From: an uncultured Bacilli bacterium
GTDB taxonomy: Bacteria > Bacillota_I > Bacilli_A > RF39 > UBA660
Assembly: GCA_934149245.1 (NCBI GenBank)
Contig: CAKPER010000020.1
Location: 1-21,934, forward strand
Length of the DNA: 21,934 nt
Reading direction: 5' to 3'
Shown: piece by piece, positions 6,936 through 15,406 of the stretch
How the letters are laid out: each line of letters opens with the position of its first letter
Position numbering within the stretch: the stretch's first letter is position 1
Notes under the pieces: generated by a model
Seen by the model: only the letters and a program-made list of their open reading frames with translations
What the model was told of the DNA's origin: nothing
The model's database searches: none
Translations under genes and position numbers: made by a program

Positions 6936-8200
6936 TATCTTGCTCTCTTCCTTCTTCCATAACTTCTATTAATTAAACTACTCTCTAGTTGTCTTGTAGT
7001 CTCCAAAGCAACACCAACTATAATTAAGATACTAGTACCACCAATACTTACACTAGTAGGCAACTTAGTAGACATAAAACTAGATACTACAATAGGAAGT
7101 CCTGCTATTATAGAAATAAATAAAGCTCCTATCAAAGTAATTCTACCCAATACTGTTTTAATATAACTAATAGTCTCCTTACCAGGTCTAACCCCTGGAA
7201 TATATCCACCTTGTCTAGATAAATTCTTAGAAAGTTCCTCAGGATTTACCTGAATAAATGTATATAAGAAACTAAAAGCAAATATTAATACTATATAAAC
7301 TATAAATCCAACAGGAGTAGTATAATTTACATATTTATTAACAAATGTTACAAATCCATTACTACTTTTCATAAGACCTGCTATAAAAGTAGGAACAGTA
7401 AATATAACAGATGCAAATATTACTGGCATAACATTAGCAGAATTTAATTTAAATGGAATATAATTTTGTTTAGCTCCATATGAAGAAGTTGTTTGATTAG
7501 AATATTGAATAGGAATACGTCTTTCTGATTCTTGAACAAAGACAACTGCAACTATTATCAATATATATACTAGTATAAATACTAAGTATTCTATTATTCC
7601 TAAGAATAATGATGAATTATCCAAAACAAGTGTTTTAAATGTTTCAACAAAAGATCCTGGAATTGTTGCAAGTATACCAGCCATAATTATCAACGAAGCA
7701 CCATTTCCTATACCTTTTTGAGTAATTCTATCTCCAAGCCATAATAGGAATGCTGTACCTGCTGTCAAGATAACTGTTATTTTCAAATAATCAAGTGCTG
7801 TAGCATTCTGTACTAAAGCAAAAGACATTCCAAATCCCTCTATAAAAGCTATTCCAATACCCATAAATCTATTAATTTGATTAATTTTCTGTCTTCCTTG
7901 AGCTCCACTTTCCTTAAGTTCTGTAAAATAAGGAAGTATATCCATTTGCAATAAACTTGTAATAATTGTTGCCGAAATATATGGCATTACACCTAATGCA
8001 AAGATAGAAAATCTTCTAATAGATCCTCCAGTAATTGCATTAGCCAAATCACCAAAATCAACATTCTTTAGACTAGTTACTCCAGGAACTGGAATACTAG
8101 TTCCTACAATAAATATTAATAAACATAATAATGTAAAAACAATTCTATTTCTAATATCTTTATTCTTTTTGTTAAATACTAACTTAAGGTTGCTAAACAT
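6935..8200 (-). CDS. secY: Protein translocase subunit SecY
   Basis: A 421-residue membrane channel subunit for Sec-dependent protein export and insertion. About ten hydrophobic segments are visible, the first near residues 18-35. Family landmarks are IPVPGV near 36, GVMPYISATIITSLLQMDILP in the second segment region, GIGNGASLIIMAGI mid-protein, the cytoplasmic loop SERRIPIQYS, and ELSKNLSRQGGYIPGVRPGK. The C-terminus ends in the basic string YGRRKRAR. It begins one base after the rplO stop, with GAGGTGA as ribosome site, and overlaps adk by one base. Confidence 0.98.
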   Translation of the reverse strand: MFSNLKLVFNKKNKDIRNRIVFTLLCLLIFIVGTSIPVPGVTSLKNVDFGDLANAITGGSIRRFSIFALGVMPYISATIITSLLQMDILPYFTELKESGAQGRQKINQINRFMGIGIAFIEGFGMSFALVQNATALDYLKITVILTAGTAFLLWLGDRITQKGIGNGASLIIMAGILATIPGSFVETFKTLVLDNSSLFLGIIEYLVFILVYILIIVAVVFVQESERRIPIQYSNQTTSSYGAKQNYIPFKLNSANVMPVIFASVIFTVPTFIAGLMKSSNGFVTFVNKYVNYTTPVGFIVYIVLIFAFSFLYTFIQVNPEELSKNLSRQGGYIPGVRPGKETISYIKTVLGRITLIGALFISIIAGLPIVVSSFMSTKLPTSVSIGGTSILIIVGVALETTRQLESSLINRSYGRRKRAR

Positions 8201-8201
8201 A

Positions 8202-8639
8202 CTAGATCACCTCAGTTTTTCCACCAATGTTTTCTATCTTTGCTTTTGCACTAGTAGAAAATTTATGAGCTTTAACAGTAAGCTTTTTAGTTAATTCACC
8301 ATTTCCTAAAATTTTAATACCATCTAACTCTTTCTTTACTAGTCCAACTTCTATTAATACCTCAGGTGTAACAACAGTACCTTCATCGAAACGATTTAAG
8401 TCGCTAACATTAACACAAGCATAAACTTTTTTAAACATAGCATTACTAAATCCTCTCTTACCTAATCTTCTAAATAATGGTAATTGTCCACCTTCAAATC
8501 CTGGTCTTACACCGCCACCAGATCTAGCGTTTTGTCCTTTTTCTCCACGTCCAGCAGTCTTAGAATATTTTCCACCACGACCTACTCTTTTTTTACTCTT
8601 AGTAGAACCATATGCTGGTTTTAATTCATGTAACTTCAT
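8202..8639 (-). CDS. rplO: 50S ribosomal protein L15
   Basis: A 145-residue uL15, a late-assembly large-subunit protein. It begins MKLHELKPAYGSTKSKKRVGRG and has the glycine-rich RNA-binding tract GRGEKGQNARSGGGVRPGFEGGQ in segments over residues 30-52, then LPLFRRLGKRGF. The ATG overlaps the stop of rpsE by one base. In most bacteria rpmD lies between these two genes; there is no room for it here. Confidence 0.97.
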   Translation of the reverse strand: MKLHELKPAYGSTKSKKRVGRGGKYSKTAGRGEKGQNARSGGGVRPGFEGGQLPLFRRLGKRGFSNAMFKKVYACVNVSDLNRFDEGTVVTPEVLIEVGLVKKELDGIKILGNGELTKKLTVKAHKFSTSAKAKIENIGGKTEVI

Positions 8640-9214
8640 TATCCTCTAATCTCCTCTATGCTCTTACCTCTCAAAGCAGCAACATGTGCAGCACTCTTTT
8701 GAGACTCTAATGCTTTTAAAGTAGCTCTTGCTGTATTAATCTTAGTGCTTGATCCAAGACTTTTTGAAAGGACATCTTTAACACCTGCTAATTCCAATAC
8801 ATCTCTAACAGGTCCACCAGCTTTAACTCCTGTACCTTCAGTAGCTGGTTTTAATAATACTTTAACAGCTCCAACTTTAGAAACAATTTCATGAGAAATA
8901 GTACGATTATCAACTAAATCTACATTAATTAAATTCTTAGAAGCTGCTCCAGTAGCTTTTTTAACAGCATCTGGCATTTCATTGGCTTTACCAGTTCCAA
9001 TACCAACTTTTCCCTTTCTATTACCTACAACAACAGTAGCTAAGAAACGGAAGTTACGACCACCCTTAACAACCTTAGTAACACGTTTAATATCGATTAC
9101 TTTTTCTTCTAAATCAGACTTTGGTCTAGAATAATTGTTACGGCGAGGACGTCTATTATTACTCTTATGTGTTTTATCTTTTACAGTTGTATTCTTAACT
9201 TTTTCTTCGTTCAT
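8639..9214 (-). CDS. rpsE: 30S ribosomal protein S5
   Basis: A 191-residue uS5, involved in decoding accuracy. The double-stranded RNA-binding part shows RNFRFLATVVVGNRKGKVGIG in segments near residues 53-73, and the C-terminal part shows VLLKPATEGTGVKAGG and KSLGSSTKINTARATLKAL. A charged N-terminal extension of roughly 25-30 residues, rich in Lys, Arg and Asn, makes it longer than the usual 165. It overlaps rplO by one base and lies 14 bases after rplR. Confidence 0.97.
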   Translation of the reverse strand: MNEEKVKNTTVKDKTHKSNNRRPRRNNYSRPKSDLEEKVIDIKRVTKVVKGGRNFRFLATVVVGNRKGKVGIGTGKANEMPDAVKKATGAASKNLINVDLVDNRTISHEIVSKVGAVKVLLKPATEGTGVKAGGPVRDVLELAGVKDVLSKSLGSSTKINTARATLKALESQKSAAHVAALRGKSIEEIRG

Positions 9215-9228
9215 AGTTATCCTCCTTA

Positions 9229-9591
9229 CTAGAATTCTAAGCCGTTTTCACGTGCAGCTTCAGCCAAAGCTTTAACACGACCATGATATAAGTATCCACC
9301 TCTATCAAAAACAACTTTCTCAATCTTTGCTTTTTTAGCTCTCTTAGCAATTTCAGCTCCTATCAATTTTGCTGCCTCAACATTACCACCATTTACGATT
9401 TTTAAATCTTTCTCTAAGGTAGAAGCACTAACTAAAGTAACACCTTTAGTATCATCAATAATTTGAGCTGTGATATTAGCATTTGACCTAAAAACATTTA
9501 ATCTAGGTCTCTCTTCTGTACCATGAACAGATTCTCTAATTCTTTTATGACGTTCTAAACGCATATCATTTCTTGATTCTTTCTTTATCAT
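9229..9591 (-). CDS. rplR: 50S ribosomal protein L18
   Basis: A 120-residue uL18 that binds 5S rRNA with L5. Landmarks are RLERHKRIRESVHGTEERPRLNVFRSN in segments over residues 11-37, ITAQIIDD, and FDRGGYLYHGRVKALAEAARENGLEF at the C-terminus in segments. The N-terminus is a few residues longer than usual. ATG at 9591 is kept as start because AGGTGAG lies 8 bases upstream. Order rplF-rplR-rpsE is standard. Confidence 0.97.
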   Translation of the reverse strand: MIKKESRNDMRLERHKRIRESVHGTEERPRLNVFRSNANITAQIIDDTKGVTLVSASTLEKDLKIVNGGNVEAAKLIGAEIAKRAKKAKIEKVVFDRGGYLYHGRVKALAEAARENGLEF

Positions 9592-9610
9592 ACGCTATTC
9601 TCACCTTCCT

Positions 9611-10150
9611 TTATTTAGATGCTTTCTTTCCTTCTTTAAGACGAATAAATTCACCTTTATATCTAATACCTTTACCCTTATAAGGTTCTGGTTTTCTAAA
9701 ATCTCTAATTTCGGCTGCAAATTGACCAAGTGCACATTTATCTATTCCAGATAATTCAATTTCAGTATTACTAATAGCTTTAACTCCAATTCCCTCAGGA
9801 ATTTCAATTTCATCTAAATGTGATTTACCATCTTGTATTGTTAAAGTATTTCCTTTAACAGTAAAACGATAACCTACACCAATGATTTCTAATCCCTTAG
9901 TATATCCAACAGTAACACCATCTAACATATTTTTAATTAAAGCATTAACTGTTCCGTGCATCTTATCAGTTTGTTTAAGATTATTTAATTTATTAACAGT
10001 TATTTTTCCATCATTTATTGAAACTTCAATTGAAGAATCAATATTCATACTAAGTTCTCCCTTAGGACCTTTAACTGTTATCTTTTGTTCTTTAATTTCA
10101 ACATTAACACCTTCAGGTATTGTCAATATTCTCTTACCAATACGACTCAT
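9611..10150 (-). CDS. rplF: 50S ribosomal protein L6
   Basis: A 179-residue uL6 located near the GTPase-factor site of the large subunit. It begins MSRIGKRILTIPEGVNVEI, contains the first-domain VKGPKGELS, and ends with the conserved RKPEPYKGKGIRYKGE and a basic tail. Both homologous alpha/beta domains are present and length is normal. AGGAGG precedes the ATG, 14 bases beyond the rpsH stop. Confidence 0.97.
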   Translation of the reverse strand: MSRIGKRILTIPEGVNVEIKEQKITVKGPKGELSMNIDSSIEVSINDGKITVNKLNNLKQTDKMHGTVNALIKNMLDGVTVGYTKGLEIIGVGYRFTVKGNTLTIQDGKSHLDEIEIPEGIGVKAISNTEIELSGIDKCALGQFAAEIRDFRKPEPYKGKGIRYKGEFIRLKEGKKASK

Positions 10151-10164
10151 TATTTTCCTCCTTA

Positions 10165-10557
10165 TTACCAGATATACGCTATTACTTCGCCACCAACATT
10201 ATTCTTACGAGCTAACTTATCAGTCATAACTCCTTTTGATGTTGAAATAATTGCAATTCCTAAACCATTTAAAACATAAGGAATATCTTCTGCCTTAGCA
10301 TAAACTCTAAGTCCAGGTTTAGAAATTCTTTTAAGTCCAGTAATAACTCTTTCTTTATTATTTGCATACTTCAAAGTTAATGTTAAAATATTTTGAACTT
10401 CATTTTTATTTACAGTATAATCAGTAATATAACCTTCATCTTTTAAGATCTTAGCAATAGTCTCTTTCATAATTGAAGATGGCATTGTTACAGTCTTAGC
10501 ACGATTTTGGTTAGCATTACGAATACGTGTTAACATATCTGCGATTGGATCTGTCAT
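10165..10557 (-). CDS. rpsH: 30S ribosomal protein S8
   Basis: A 130-residue uS8, a primary 16S rRNA-binding protein; in E. coli S8 is the feedback repressor of the spc operon. It starts MTDPIADMLTRIRNANQ, and the C-terminal RNA-binding region shows GLGIAIISTSKGVMTDKLARK and ends GGEVIAYIW. It is 29 bases beyond rpsZ. No S8-type target site was recognised upstream of rplE here. Confidence 0.97.
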   Translation of the reverse strand: MTDPIADMLTRIRNANQNRAKTVTMPSSIMKETIAKILKDEGYITDYTVNKNEVQNILTLTLKYANNKERVITGLKRISKPGLRVYAKAEDIPYVLNGLGIAIISTSKGVMTDKLARKNNVGGEVIAYIW

Positions 10558-10586
10558 TTAAATCCCTCCTTCTAATATTTTCTAGC

Positions 10587-10772
10587 TTACCAACTAGATT
10601 TTTTAACGCCTGGTATTTGACCTTTATAAGCTAATTCTCTAAAACAGATACGGCAAATTCCAAACTTTCTCATTACAGCATGTGGTCTTCCACAAATTTC
10701 GCAACGAGTATATTTTCTAACTTCATATTTAGGTTCTCTCTTTGCCTTTACTTTCATTGATTTTCTTGCCAT
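10587..10772 (-). CDS. rpsZ: 30S ribosomal protein S14, zinc-binding short form
   Basis: A 61-residue uS14 of the type Z family, half the length of the zinc-free form. Cysteines 24, 27, 40 and 43 form two CxxC pairs (CEIC and CRIC) that bind zinc. It starts MARKSMKVKAKREPKY and ends IPGVKKSSW, as in Bacillus. With zinc-type L36 and Adk, every protein in this operon with zinc and non-zinc alternatives is here in the zinc form. Confidence 0.97.
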   Translation of the reverse strand: MARKSMKVKAKREPKYEVRKYTRCEICGRPHAVMRKFGICRICFRELAYKGQIPGVKKSSW

Positions 10773-10784
10773 TCTTTGTCCTCC

Positions 10785-11324
10785 TTATTTCCTAAAAGGA
10801 ACTCCAAGTTCTTTTAACAAATCATAAGCTTCTTCGTTAGTACGAGCAGTAGTAACAATTACAATATCCATTCCTCTAACTTTAACTACTTCATCAAAAT
10901 TAATTTCAGGGAAAATTAATTGTTCCTTAATACCAAGAGTATAATTTCCTCTACCATCAAAACTCTTAGAAGATACTCCTCTAAAATCTCTAACATTTGG
11001 TAGGGCAATAGATATTAACTTATCTAAGAATGTATACATTCTTTCTCCTCTTAAAGTAACCTTACAACCAATTTTATTTCCTTCTCTAACTTTAAATCCA
11101 GCTATAGATTTTTTTGCTTTTGTTGCAACAGGCTTAAGACCAGTGATCTTTTCCAAGTCAGATATTGCTGCATCTAACATCTTAGAGTTTTGAACAGCAT
11201 CTCCAACACCCATATTAACAACAATTTTTTCTATTCTAGGAACCATCATAACACTACTGTAGTTATGTTTTTCTTTTAAACTTGGAACAACTTCAGTTTT
11301 ATATTTTTCTTCTAGGCGGTTCAT
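10785..11324 (-). CDS. rplE: 50S ribosomal protein L5
   Basis: A 179-residue uL5 that binds 5S rRNA in the central protuberance. Landmarks are the LEEKY N-terminus, the MVPRIEKIVVNMGVGDAV stretch, ITGLKPVATKAKKSIAGFKVREG in segments, the RDFRGVS region and GMDIVIVTTARTNEEA near the C-terminus. Length is the family norm. The 44-base gap to rplX is one of the larger gaps in this operon and includes a GGAGG site. Confidence 0.97.
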   Translation of the reverse strand: MNRLEEKYKTEVVPSLKEKHNYSSVMMVPRIEKIVVNMGVGDAVQNSKMLDAAISDLEKITGLKPVATKAKKSIAGFKVREGNKIGCKVTLRGERMYTFLDKLISIALPNVRDFRGVSSKSFDGRGNYTLGIKEQLIFPEINFDEVVKVRGMDIVIVTTARTNEEAYDLLKELGVPFRK

Positions 11325-11368
11325 AAATAATCCACCCTCCTTCCAAATTAAATAGTATATCTAATTAA

Positions 11369-11641
11369 TTATTTACTTTCTTCTTTTTTAGAATCAGCTT
11401 TTTTCTCACTCTTCTTAACTTTATCTACTGACTCTATAACTTTTACATTAGATCTGTGAATAGGAGCTTCTGTTTTAACAATTTCTCCCTCACCATTATT
11501 ATACTTAGGTTTTATATGCTTTGTAACGATATTAACACCATCAACAATAACTTTATCTCCAACAACTTTTAAAACATTACCTTCGCTACCTTTATTAGCT
11601 CCAGCAATAACTCTAACTTTATCTCCAGTTTTTAACTTCAT
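11369..11641 (-). CDS. rplX: 50S ribosomal protein L24
   Basis: A 90-residue uL24 that initiates large-subunit assembly. The N-terminal KOW motif reads MKLKTGDKVRVIAGANKG, and GVNIVTKHIKP follows. The last 25 residues form a low-complexity Lys/Glu/Ser tail, and the protein is slightly shorter than the usual 100 or so. The start could be ATG at 11641 (9 bases after AGGAGG) or the adjacent TTG at 11644 (6 bases); I chose ATG to match the family N-terminus. Confidence 0.95.
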   Translation of the reverse strand: MKLKTGDKVRVIAGANKGSEGNVLKVVGDKVIVDGVNIVTKHIKPKYNNGEGEIVKTEAPIHRSNVKVIESVDKVKKSEKKADSKKEESK

Positions 11642-11669
11642 CAATTATTTCCTCCTTTTTATCTCAGGA

Positions 11670-12038
11670 CTATAACACATCTTTAGCTAAACTAACGATC
11701 TTCATGAAACCTTTATCTCTAAGTTCACGTGCAACAGGTCCTAAAACACGAGTTCCGACTGGACTCTTATCATCTTTAATAAGTACGCAAGCATTATCAT
11801 CAAACTTTATGTAACTTCCATCTTCACGTCTTACACCAAACTTACTTCTAACAATAACAGCCTTTACTACTTTACCTTTCCCAACGTTTCCATTAGGAGT
11901 AGCTTTTTTTATTGTACCAACAACAATATCTCCAATATTTCCAGTTTTTACTTTACTTCCACCAAGAACTCTAATTACTAATAGTTCACGTGCTCCACTG
12001 TTATCAGCAACTTTTAAACGACTTTCTTGTTGTAACAT
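11670..12038 (-). CDS. rplN: 50S ribosomal protein L14
   Basis: A 122-residue uL14 at the subunit interface. It begins MLQQESRLKVADNSGARELL (usual MIQQESRL), continues VRVLGGS, VRSKFGVRREDGSYIKFDDNACVLI in segments, and GTRVLGPVARELR. Length equals the family norm. Between rpsQ and rplX, as in all spc operons; an AGGAGG site precedes the ATG. Confidence 0.98.
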   Translation of the reverse strand: MLQQESRLKVADNSGARELLVIRVLGGSKVKTGNIGDIVVGTIKKATPNGNVGKGKVVKAVIVRSKFGVRREDGSYIKFDDNACVLIKDDKSPVGTRVLGPVARELRDKGFMKIVSLAKDVL

Positions 12039-12065
12039 TTAAATTCCTCCTCCCAACTAGAAAGA

Positions 12066-12326
12066 TTATAAAACAACAGCTTTTTCAATAATCTCAGCAA
12101 GTTCATATCTCTTTGTTTTTGATAAAGGTCTAGTCATAACTAATCTAACCTTATCTCCAACGTGAGCAGTATTCTTCTCATCATGTGCTGCATATTTCTT
12201 AGAATATTTAACCCTCTTTTTATAAATAGGATTCATTCTATAAGTTTCAACCTTAACTGTAATTGTCTTATCTGCTTTATCGCTTACGACAACACCAATT
12301 AATTCACGTCTCTTCTTTTCATTCAT
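12066..12326 (-). CDS. rpsQ: 30S ribosomal protein S17
   Basis: An 86-residue uS17, a 16S rRNA-binding OB-fold protein. It begins MNEKKRRELIGVVVSDKADKT and contains RVKYSKKYAAHDE and GDKVRLVMTRPLSKTKRYEL, the family signature. Length is normal. It follows rpmC after 16 bases, with an AGGAGG site. Confidence 0.97.
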   Translation of the reverse strand: MNEKKRRELIGVVVSDKADKTITVKVETYRMNPIYKKRVKYSKKYAAHDEKNTAHVGDKVRLVMTRPLSKTKRYELAEIIEKAVVL

Positions 12327-12342
12327 AAGGACAATCCTCCTT

Positions 12343-12537
12343 TTAACCTTCTATTTCACGTTCTCTAAGAACAGTCTTAAGTCTAGCAACAAACTTTCTT
12401 AACTCGTGAATACGAGCTGGATTTTCCAAAGTACCTGTTGCTTGTTTAAATCTTAACTTTAATAACTCTTCCTTTGATTCAACAATTTTCTTGTTTATTT
12501 CTTCAGTGGTTAGTTCTCTAATTTCTTTAGTCTTCAT
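12343..12537 (-). CDS. rpmC: 50S ribosomal protein L29
   Basis: A 64-residue uL29 lying at the peptide tunnel exit, where chaperones and SRP dock. It begins MKTKEIRELTTEEI and ends with LRKFVARLKTVLRERE, a typical two-helix hairpin. I take ATG 12537 as start, matching the family; an in-frame GTG at 12549 would add four residues. It overlaps the end of rplP by 11 bases, and only a weak GGTG-type site precedes it, which suggests translational coupling. Confidence 0.95.
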   Translation of the reverse strand: MKTKEIRELTTEEINKKIVESKEELLKLRFKQATGTLENPARIHELRKFVARLKTVLREREIEG

Positions 12538-12955
12538 TCTTATCACCACTTTCTTTTGTTACAAATTTACATTTAATAGGCAACTTATGAGACGCAAGTC
12601 TTAAAGCTTCTCTAGCAGTAGCTTCATCTACACCATCAATTTCAAACATAATCTTACCTTTTTTAACAACAGCTGCCCATACCTCTGGTTCACCTTTACC
12701 TTTACCTTGACGAGTTTCCAAAGGTTTTTTAGTTAAAGATAAATTAGGGAAAATATTAACCCAAACTTTACCTCCACGTTTCATATATCTAGTCATAGCA
12801 ACACGAGCTGCCTCGATTTGGTTAGCAGTTACCCAAGCACCAGTCTTAGCCATTAAACCATACTTACCAAAATGTAGCTCTGTGTTACCTCTAGCTTTTC
12901 CTTCATAAGGAAGACGGAAAGTCTTTCTATGTTTAGTTCTTTTTGGCATTAACAT
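12527..12955 (-). CDS. rplP: 50S ribosomal protein L16
   Basis: A 142-residue uL16 near the peptidyl transferase centre and A-site tRNA. It begins MLMPKRTKHRKTFRLPYEG and shows RVAMTRYMKRGGKVWVNIFPNLSLTKKPLETRQGKGKG in segments and EVWAAVVKKG. The ATG at 12955 has GGGAGG 8 bases upstream, and the gene overlaps the end of rpsC by 23 bases. Length is normal. Confidence 0.97.
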   Translation of the reverse strand: MLMPKRTKHRKTFRLPYEGKARGNTELHFGKYGLMAKTGAWVTANQIEAARVAMTRYMKRGGKVWVNIFPNLSLTKKPLETRQGKGKGEPEVWAAVVKKGKIMFEIDGVDEATAREALRLASHKLPIKCKFVTKESGDKNED

Positions 12956-13607
12956 CAGAATTACCTCCCTTGTTTTTGCTTTCTAAAATTTCACCCTTAT
13001 AAATCCATACTTTTACACCGATCTTACCATAAGTAGTATCAGCTTCACTTGTAGCATAATCAATGTTTGCTCTTAAAGTATGTAGTGGAATAGTACCCTC
13101 AGAGTATCCTTCACTTCTAGCAATATCTGCTCCACCTAAACGACCAGATACTAAAGTTTTAACTCCCTTAGCTCCAGCTTTCATAGTATTTCTAATAGCT
13201 CTCTTTTGAGCAATTCTAAAAGATACTCTATTCTCAATATTATGAGCAATATTATCAGCCACTAACTTAGCAACTAAATCAGGTGTCTTAACTTCAATTA
13301 CAGATATTTGAATATCTTCATCTACTAATTTAGAAACACTCTTCTTAACTTCTTCAATTTCTGTTCCTTTTTGACCAATAACCAATCCTGGCTTAGAAAC
13401 ATACATAATTACTTCACATCTTTTTGGATTTCTTTCAATAACAATATGAGAAATACCAGCAAGCTTGAATCTTTTTTCTAAATAAGTACGAATCTTAACA
13501 TCGTTATTTAAATACTTAGCAAAATCTTTTTTATTAGCATACCATTTAGCATCCCAATCTTTATTTATGCCAATTCTAAGCCCTATTGGACTAACCTTTT
13601 GTCCCAT
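12933..13607 (-). CDS. rpsC: 30S ribosomal protein S3
   Basis: A 224-residue uS3 at the mRNA entry channel. It begins MGQKVSPIGLRIGINKDWDAKWYA; the KH domain has the loop GLVIGQKGTEIEEV near residues 74-87. The C-terminal domain shows RISFRIAQKRAIR-like sequence (here RVSFRIAQKRAIR), SGRLGGADIARSEGYSEGTIPLHTLRA in segments, and GVKVWIYKGE. Length is normal. rplP begins inside its last codons. Confidence 0.98.
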   Translation of the reverse strand: MGQKVSPIGLRIGINKDWDAKWYANKKDFAKYLNNDVKIRTYLEKRFKLAGISHIVIERNPKRCEVIMYVSKPGLVIGQKGTEIEEVKKSVSKLVDEDIQISVIEVKTPDLVAKLVADNIAHNIENRVSFRIAQKRAIRNTMKAGAKGVKTLVSGRLGGADIARSEGYSEGTIPLHTLRANIDYATSEADTTYGKIGVKVWIYKGEILESKNKGGNSDVNAKKN

Positions 13608-13621
13608 TAACTAATCCTCCT

Positions 13622-13969
13622 TTACTTTTTATCATTACTTACTATCACTGTAATGTGACTAGTCTTATGATCATTTCTTCCTACATGTCCACGTGAATCC
13701 ATCTTAGCTCTTTTCAAAACTATACCTTCATCAACGTAACAAGTTTTTACATATAAATCTTCTTCATTCATCTCAAAATTGTTAACCGCATTTGCTACTG
13801 CAGAATTTAATACTTTTTCAATTACTCTTGCAGCTCTTTGAGGTTGATTAGCTAAAATTGCTCTAGCTTCATCAACATTCTTACCTCTAATTAAATCTAT
13901 AATTAATCTAGTTTTACGAGGGGCTATTCTTACAGTCTTAGCAATTGCCTTTGCCTCTGTCTTTTGCAT
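13622..13969 (-). CDS. rplV: 50S ribosomal protein L22
   Basis: A 115-residue uL22, whose extended loop lines the exit tunnel and is a known macrolide-resistance site. Landmarks are VRIAPRKTRLIIDLIRGKNVDEARAIL in segments, KVLNSAVANAVNNF, and the loop end KRAKMDSRGHVGRNDHKTSHITVIV in segments. ATG 13969 is chosen because AGGAGG is 7 bases upstream; an in-frame GTG at 13975 lies one base after the ribosome site. Confidence 0.97.
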   Translation of the reverse strand: MQKTEAKAIAKTVRIAPRKTRLIIDLIRGKNVDEARAILANQPQRAARVIEKVLNSAVANAVNNFEMNEEDLYVKTCYVDEGIVLKRAKMDSRGHVGRNDHKTSHITVIVSNDKK

Positions 13970-13987
13970 AATCACGCCTCCTTAAGT

Positions 13988-14260
13988 TTATTTCTTATTT
14001 TTATCTGAACCATGTCCGCCAAACTTACGAGTCATAGCAAACTCTCCTAATTTATGTCCTACCATATCATCAGTAATATATACAGGAATAAAATCTCTCC
14101 CATTATGTATCGCAAATGTATGTCCACTAAAGCTAGGAAAAATTGTTGAACGACGAGACCAAGTTTTAATAACTTCTTTTTTGCCAGATTCATCCATTTT
14201 TTCAACCTTTTTTAGTAAATATTCATCTGCAAAAGGTCCTTTTTTCAAACTTCTTGCCAT
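13988..14260 (-). CDS. rpsS: 30S ribosomal protein S19
   Basis: A 90-residue uS19 of the small-subunit head, partner of S13. It begins MARSLKKGPFADEYLLKKV and contains IKTWSRRSTIFPSFSGHTFAIHNGR in segments, and GHKLGEFAMTRKFGGHG at the C-terminus. Length is within two residues of the usual 92. Spaced 18 bases from both neighbours. Confidence 0.98.
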   Translation of the reverse strand: MARSLKKGPFADEYLLKKVEKMDESGKKEVIKTWSRRSTIFPSFSGHTFAIHNGRDFIPVYITDDMVGHKLGEFAMTRKFGGHGSDKNKK

Positions 14261-14278
14261 ATTAATTTATCCTTTCTC

Positions 14279-15112
14279 TTATTTTTTCTTACGACGACTT
14301 ACAATATATTTATCAGAACTTTTCTTATTCTTTCTAGTTTTATATCCTAGTGCTGGTTTACCCCAAGGTGTCATAGGTCCACTTCTACCAATTGGAGCTC
14401 TTCCTTCACCACCACCATGAGGGTGATCATTTGGATTCATAACAGAACCACGAACTGTTGGTCTAATACCTAAATGTCTCTTACGTCCTGCTTTTCCTAA
14501 TTTAACTAAAGAATAATCCTCGTTACCAACTGCACCAATAGTAGCACGACAAGTACCTAAGATATATCTTGTCTCACCACTTGCAAGTCTAACTAAAACA
14601 TACTTATCTTCACGACCTAATATTTGAGCACTAGCTCCAGCACTCTTAGCGATTTGTCCACCTTTTCCTGGCTTAAGCTCGATATTATGGATAACAGTAC
14701 CTACAGGAATATTTGCAAGTTCCATAGTATTACCAACTTTAACATCTACCTTACTACCAGACTCAACCTTATCACCTACTTTTAGTCCCTTAGGAGCAAT
14801 AATATAAGATTTAACTCCATCTTTGTAACTAATCAAAGCAATATTTGCTGATCTATTTGGATCATATTCTATTGATTTAACAACTGCAACAATACCATCT
14901 TTCTTTCTCTTGAAATCAATTAAACGATATTTTCTCTTAACACCGCCACCACGTTGTCTAACAGTTATTTTTCCTTGATTATTACGACCAGTAGATTTTC
15001 TCTTTTTTCTTGTTAGACTTTTTTCAGGAGTAGTTTTAGTAATTTCCTCGCTATTCAAATAACTCATATGTCTTTGAGCATTTGTTTTAGGTCTTAAGTT
15101 TCTTATAGCCAT
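14279..15112 (-). CDS. rplB: 50S ribosomal protein L2
   Basis: A 277-residue uL2 near the peptidyl transferase centre, needed for subunit association. Landmarks are GRNNQGKITVRQRGGGVKRKYR in segments near residue 42, the SH3-like NIPVGTVIHNIELKPGKGGQ, and the C-terminal GSVMNPNDHPHGGGEGRAPIG with the functionally important histidine of the HGGGEGR loop, then TPWGKPALGYKTRKNKK. Full length. Confidence 0.98.
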   Translation of the reverse strand: MAIRNLRPKTNAQRHMSYLNSEEITKTTPEKSLTRKKRKSTGRNNQGKITVRQRGGGVKRKYRLIDFKRKKDGIVAVVKSIEYDPNRSANIALISYKDGVKSYIIAPKGLKVGDKVESGSKVDVKVGNTMELANIPVGTVIHNIELKPGKGGQIAKSAGASAQILGREDKYVLVRLASGETRYILGTCRATIGAVGNEDYSLVKLGKAGRKRHLGIRPTVRGSVMNPNDHPHGGGEGRAPIGRSGPMTPWGKPALGYKTRKNKKSSDKYIVSRRKKK

Positions 15113-15130
15113 TTCTCTCTCCTCCTTTTA

Positions 15131-15406
15131 TTAGTCGAAACTAATAGTGTTTCCTTCTGCTAACTTAACAATAGCCTTTTTATATCTATTTGTTTTACCA
15201 GTATATTTTCCTACTCTCTTATCTTTAGGATGAGTATTCATAATATTAACTTTTTCTACTTTTACATTAAAAAACTTTTCAATAGCTTGTTTAACCTGTG
15301 TTTTATTAGCTCTAACATCAATTTTAAAAACATACTTACGTTCATTTTCTAAAGAAGCACTCTTCTCAGTAATAACAGGTCCTAAAATAATATCATAGTT
15401 AGTCAC
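15131..15406 (-). CDS. rplW: 50S ribosomal protein L23 (GTG start)
   Basis: A 91-residue uL23 at the tunnel exit, docking site for trigger factor and SRP. It begins MTNYDIILGPVITEKSA and has the KYVFKIDVRANKTQVKQAIEKFF stretch in segments, and TNRYKKAIVKL. The start is GTG at 15406, preceded by AGGAGG in the end of rplD, and the two genes overlap by 8 bases, so translation is likely coupled. Confidence 0.96.
   Translation of the reverse strand: MTNYDIILGPVITEKSASLENERKYVFKIDVRANKTQVKQAIEKFFNVKVEKVNIMNTHPKDKRVGKYTGKTNRYKKAIVKLAEGNTISFD

Noticed and set aside
9882..10279. Two overlapping plus-strand frames opposite rplF and rpsH
   Set aside because: They overlap conserved ribosomal genes on the other strand and show no family features.
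14181..14420. Plus-strand frame of 79 codons opposite rpsS and rplB
   Set aside because: It is antisense to two certain genes and has no ribosome site.
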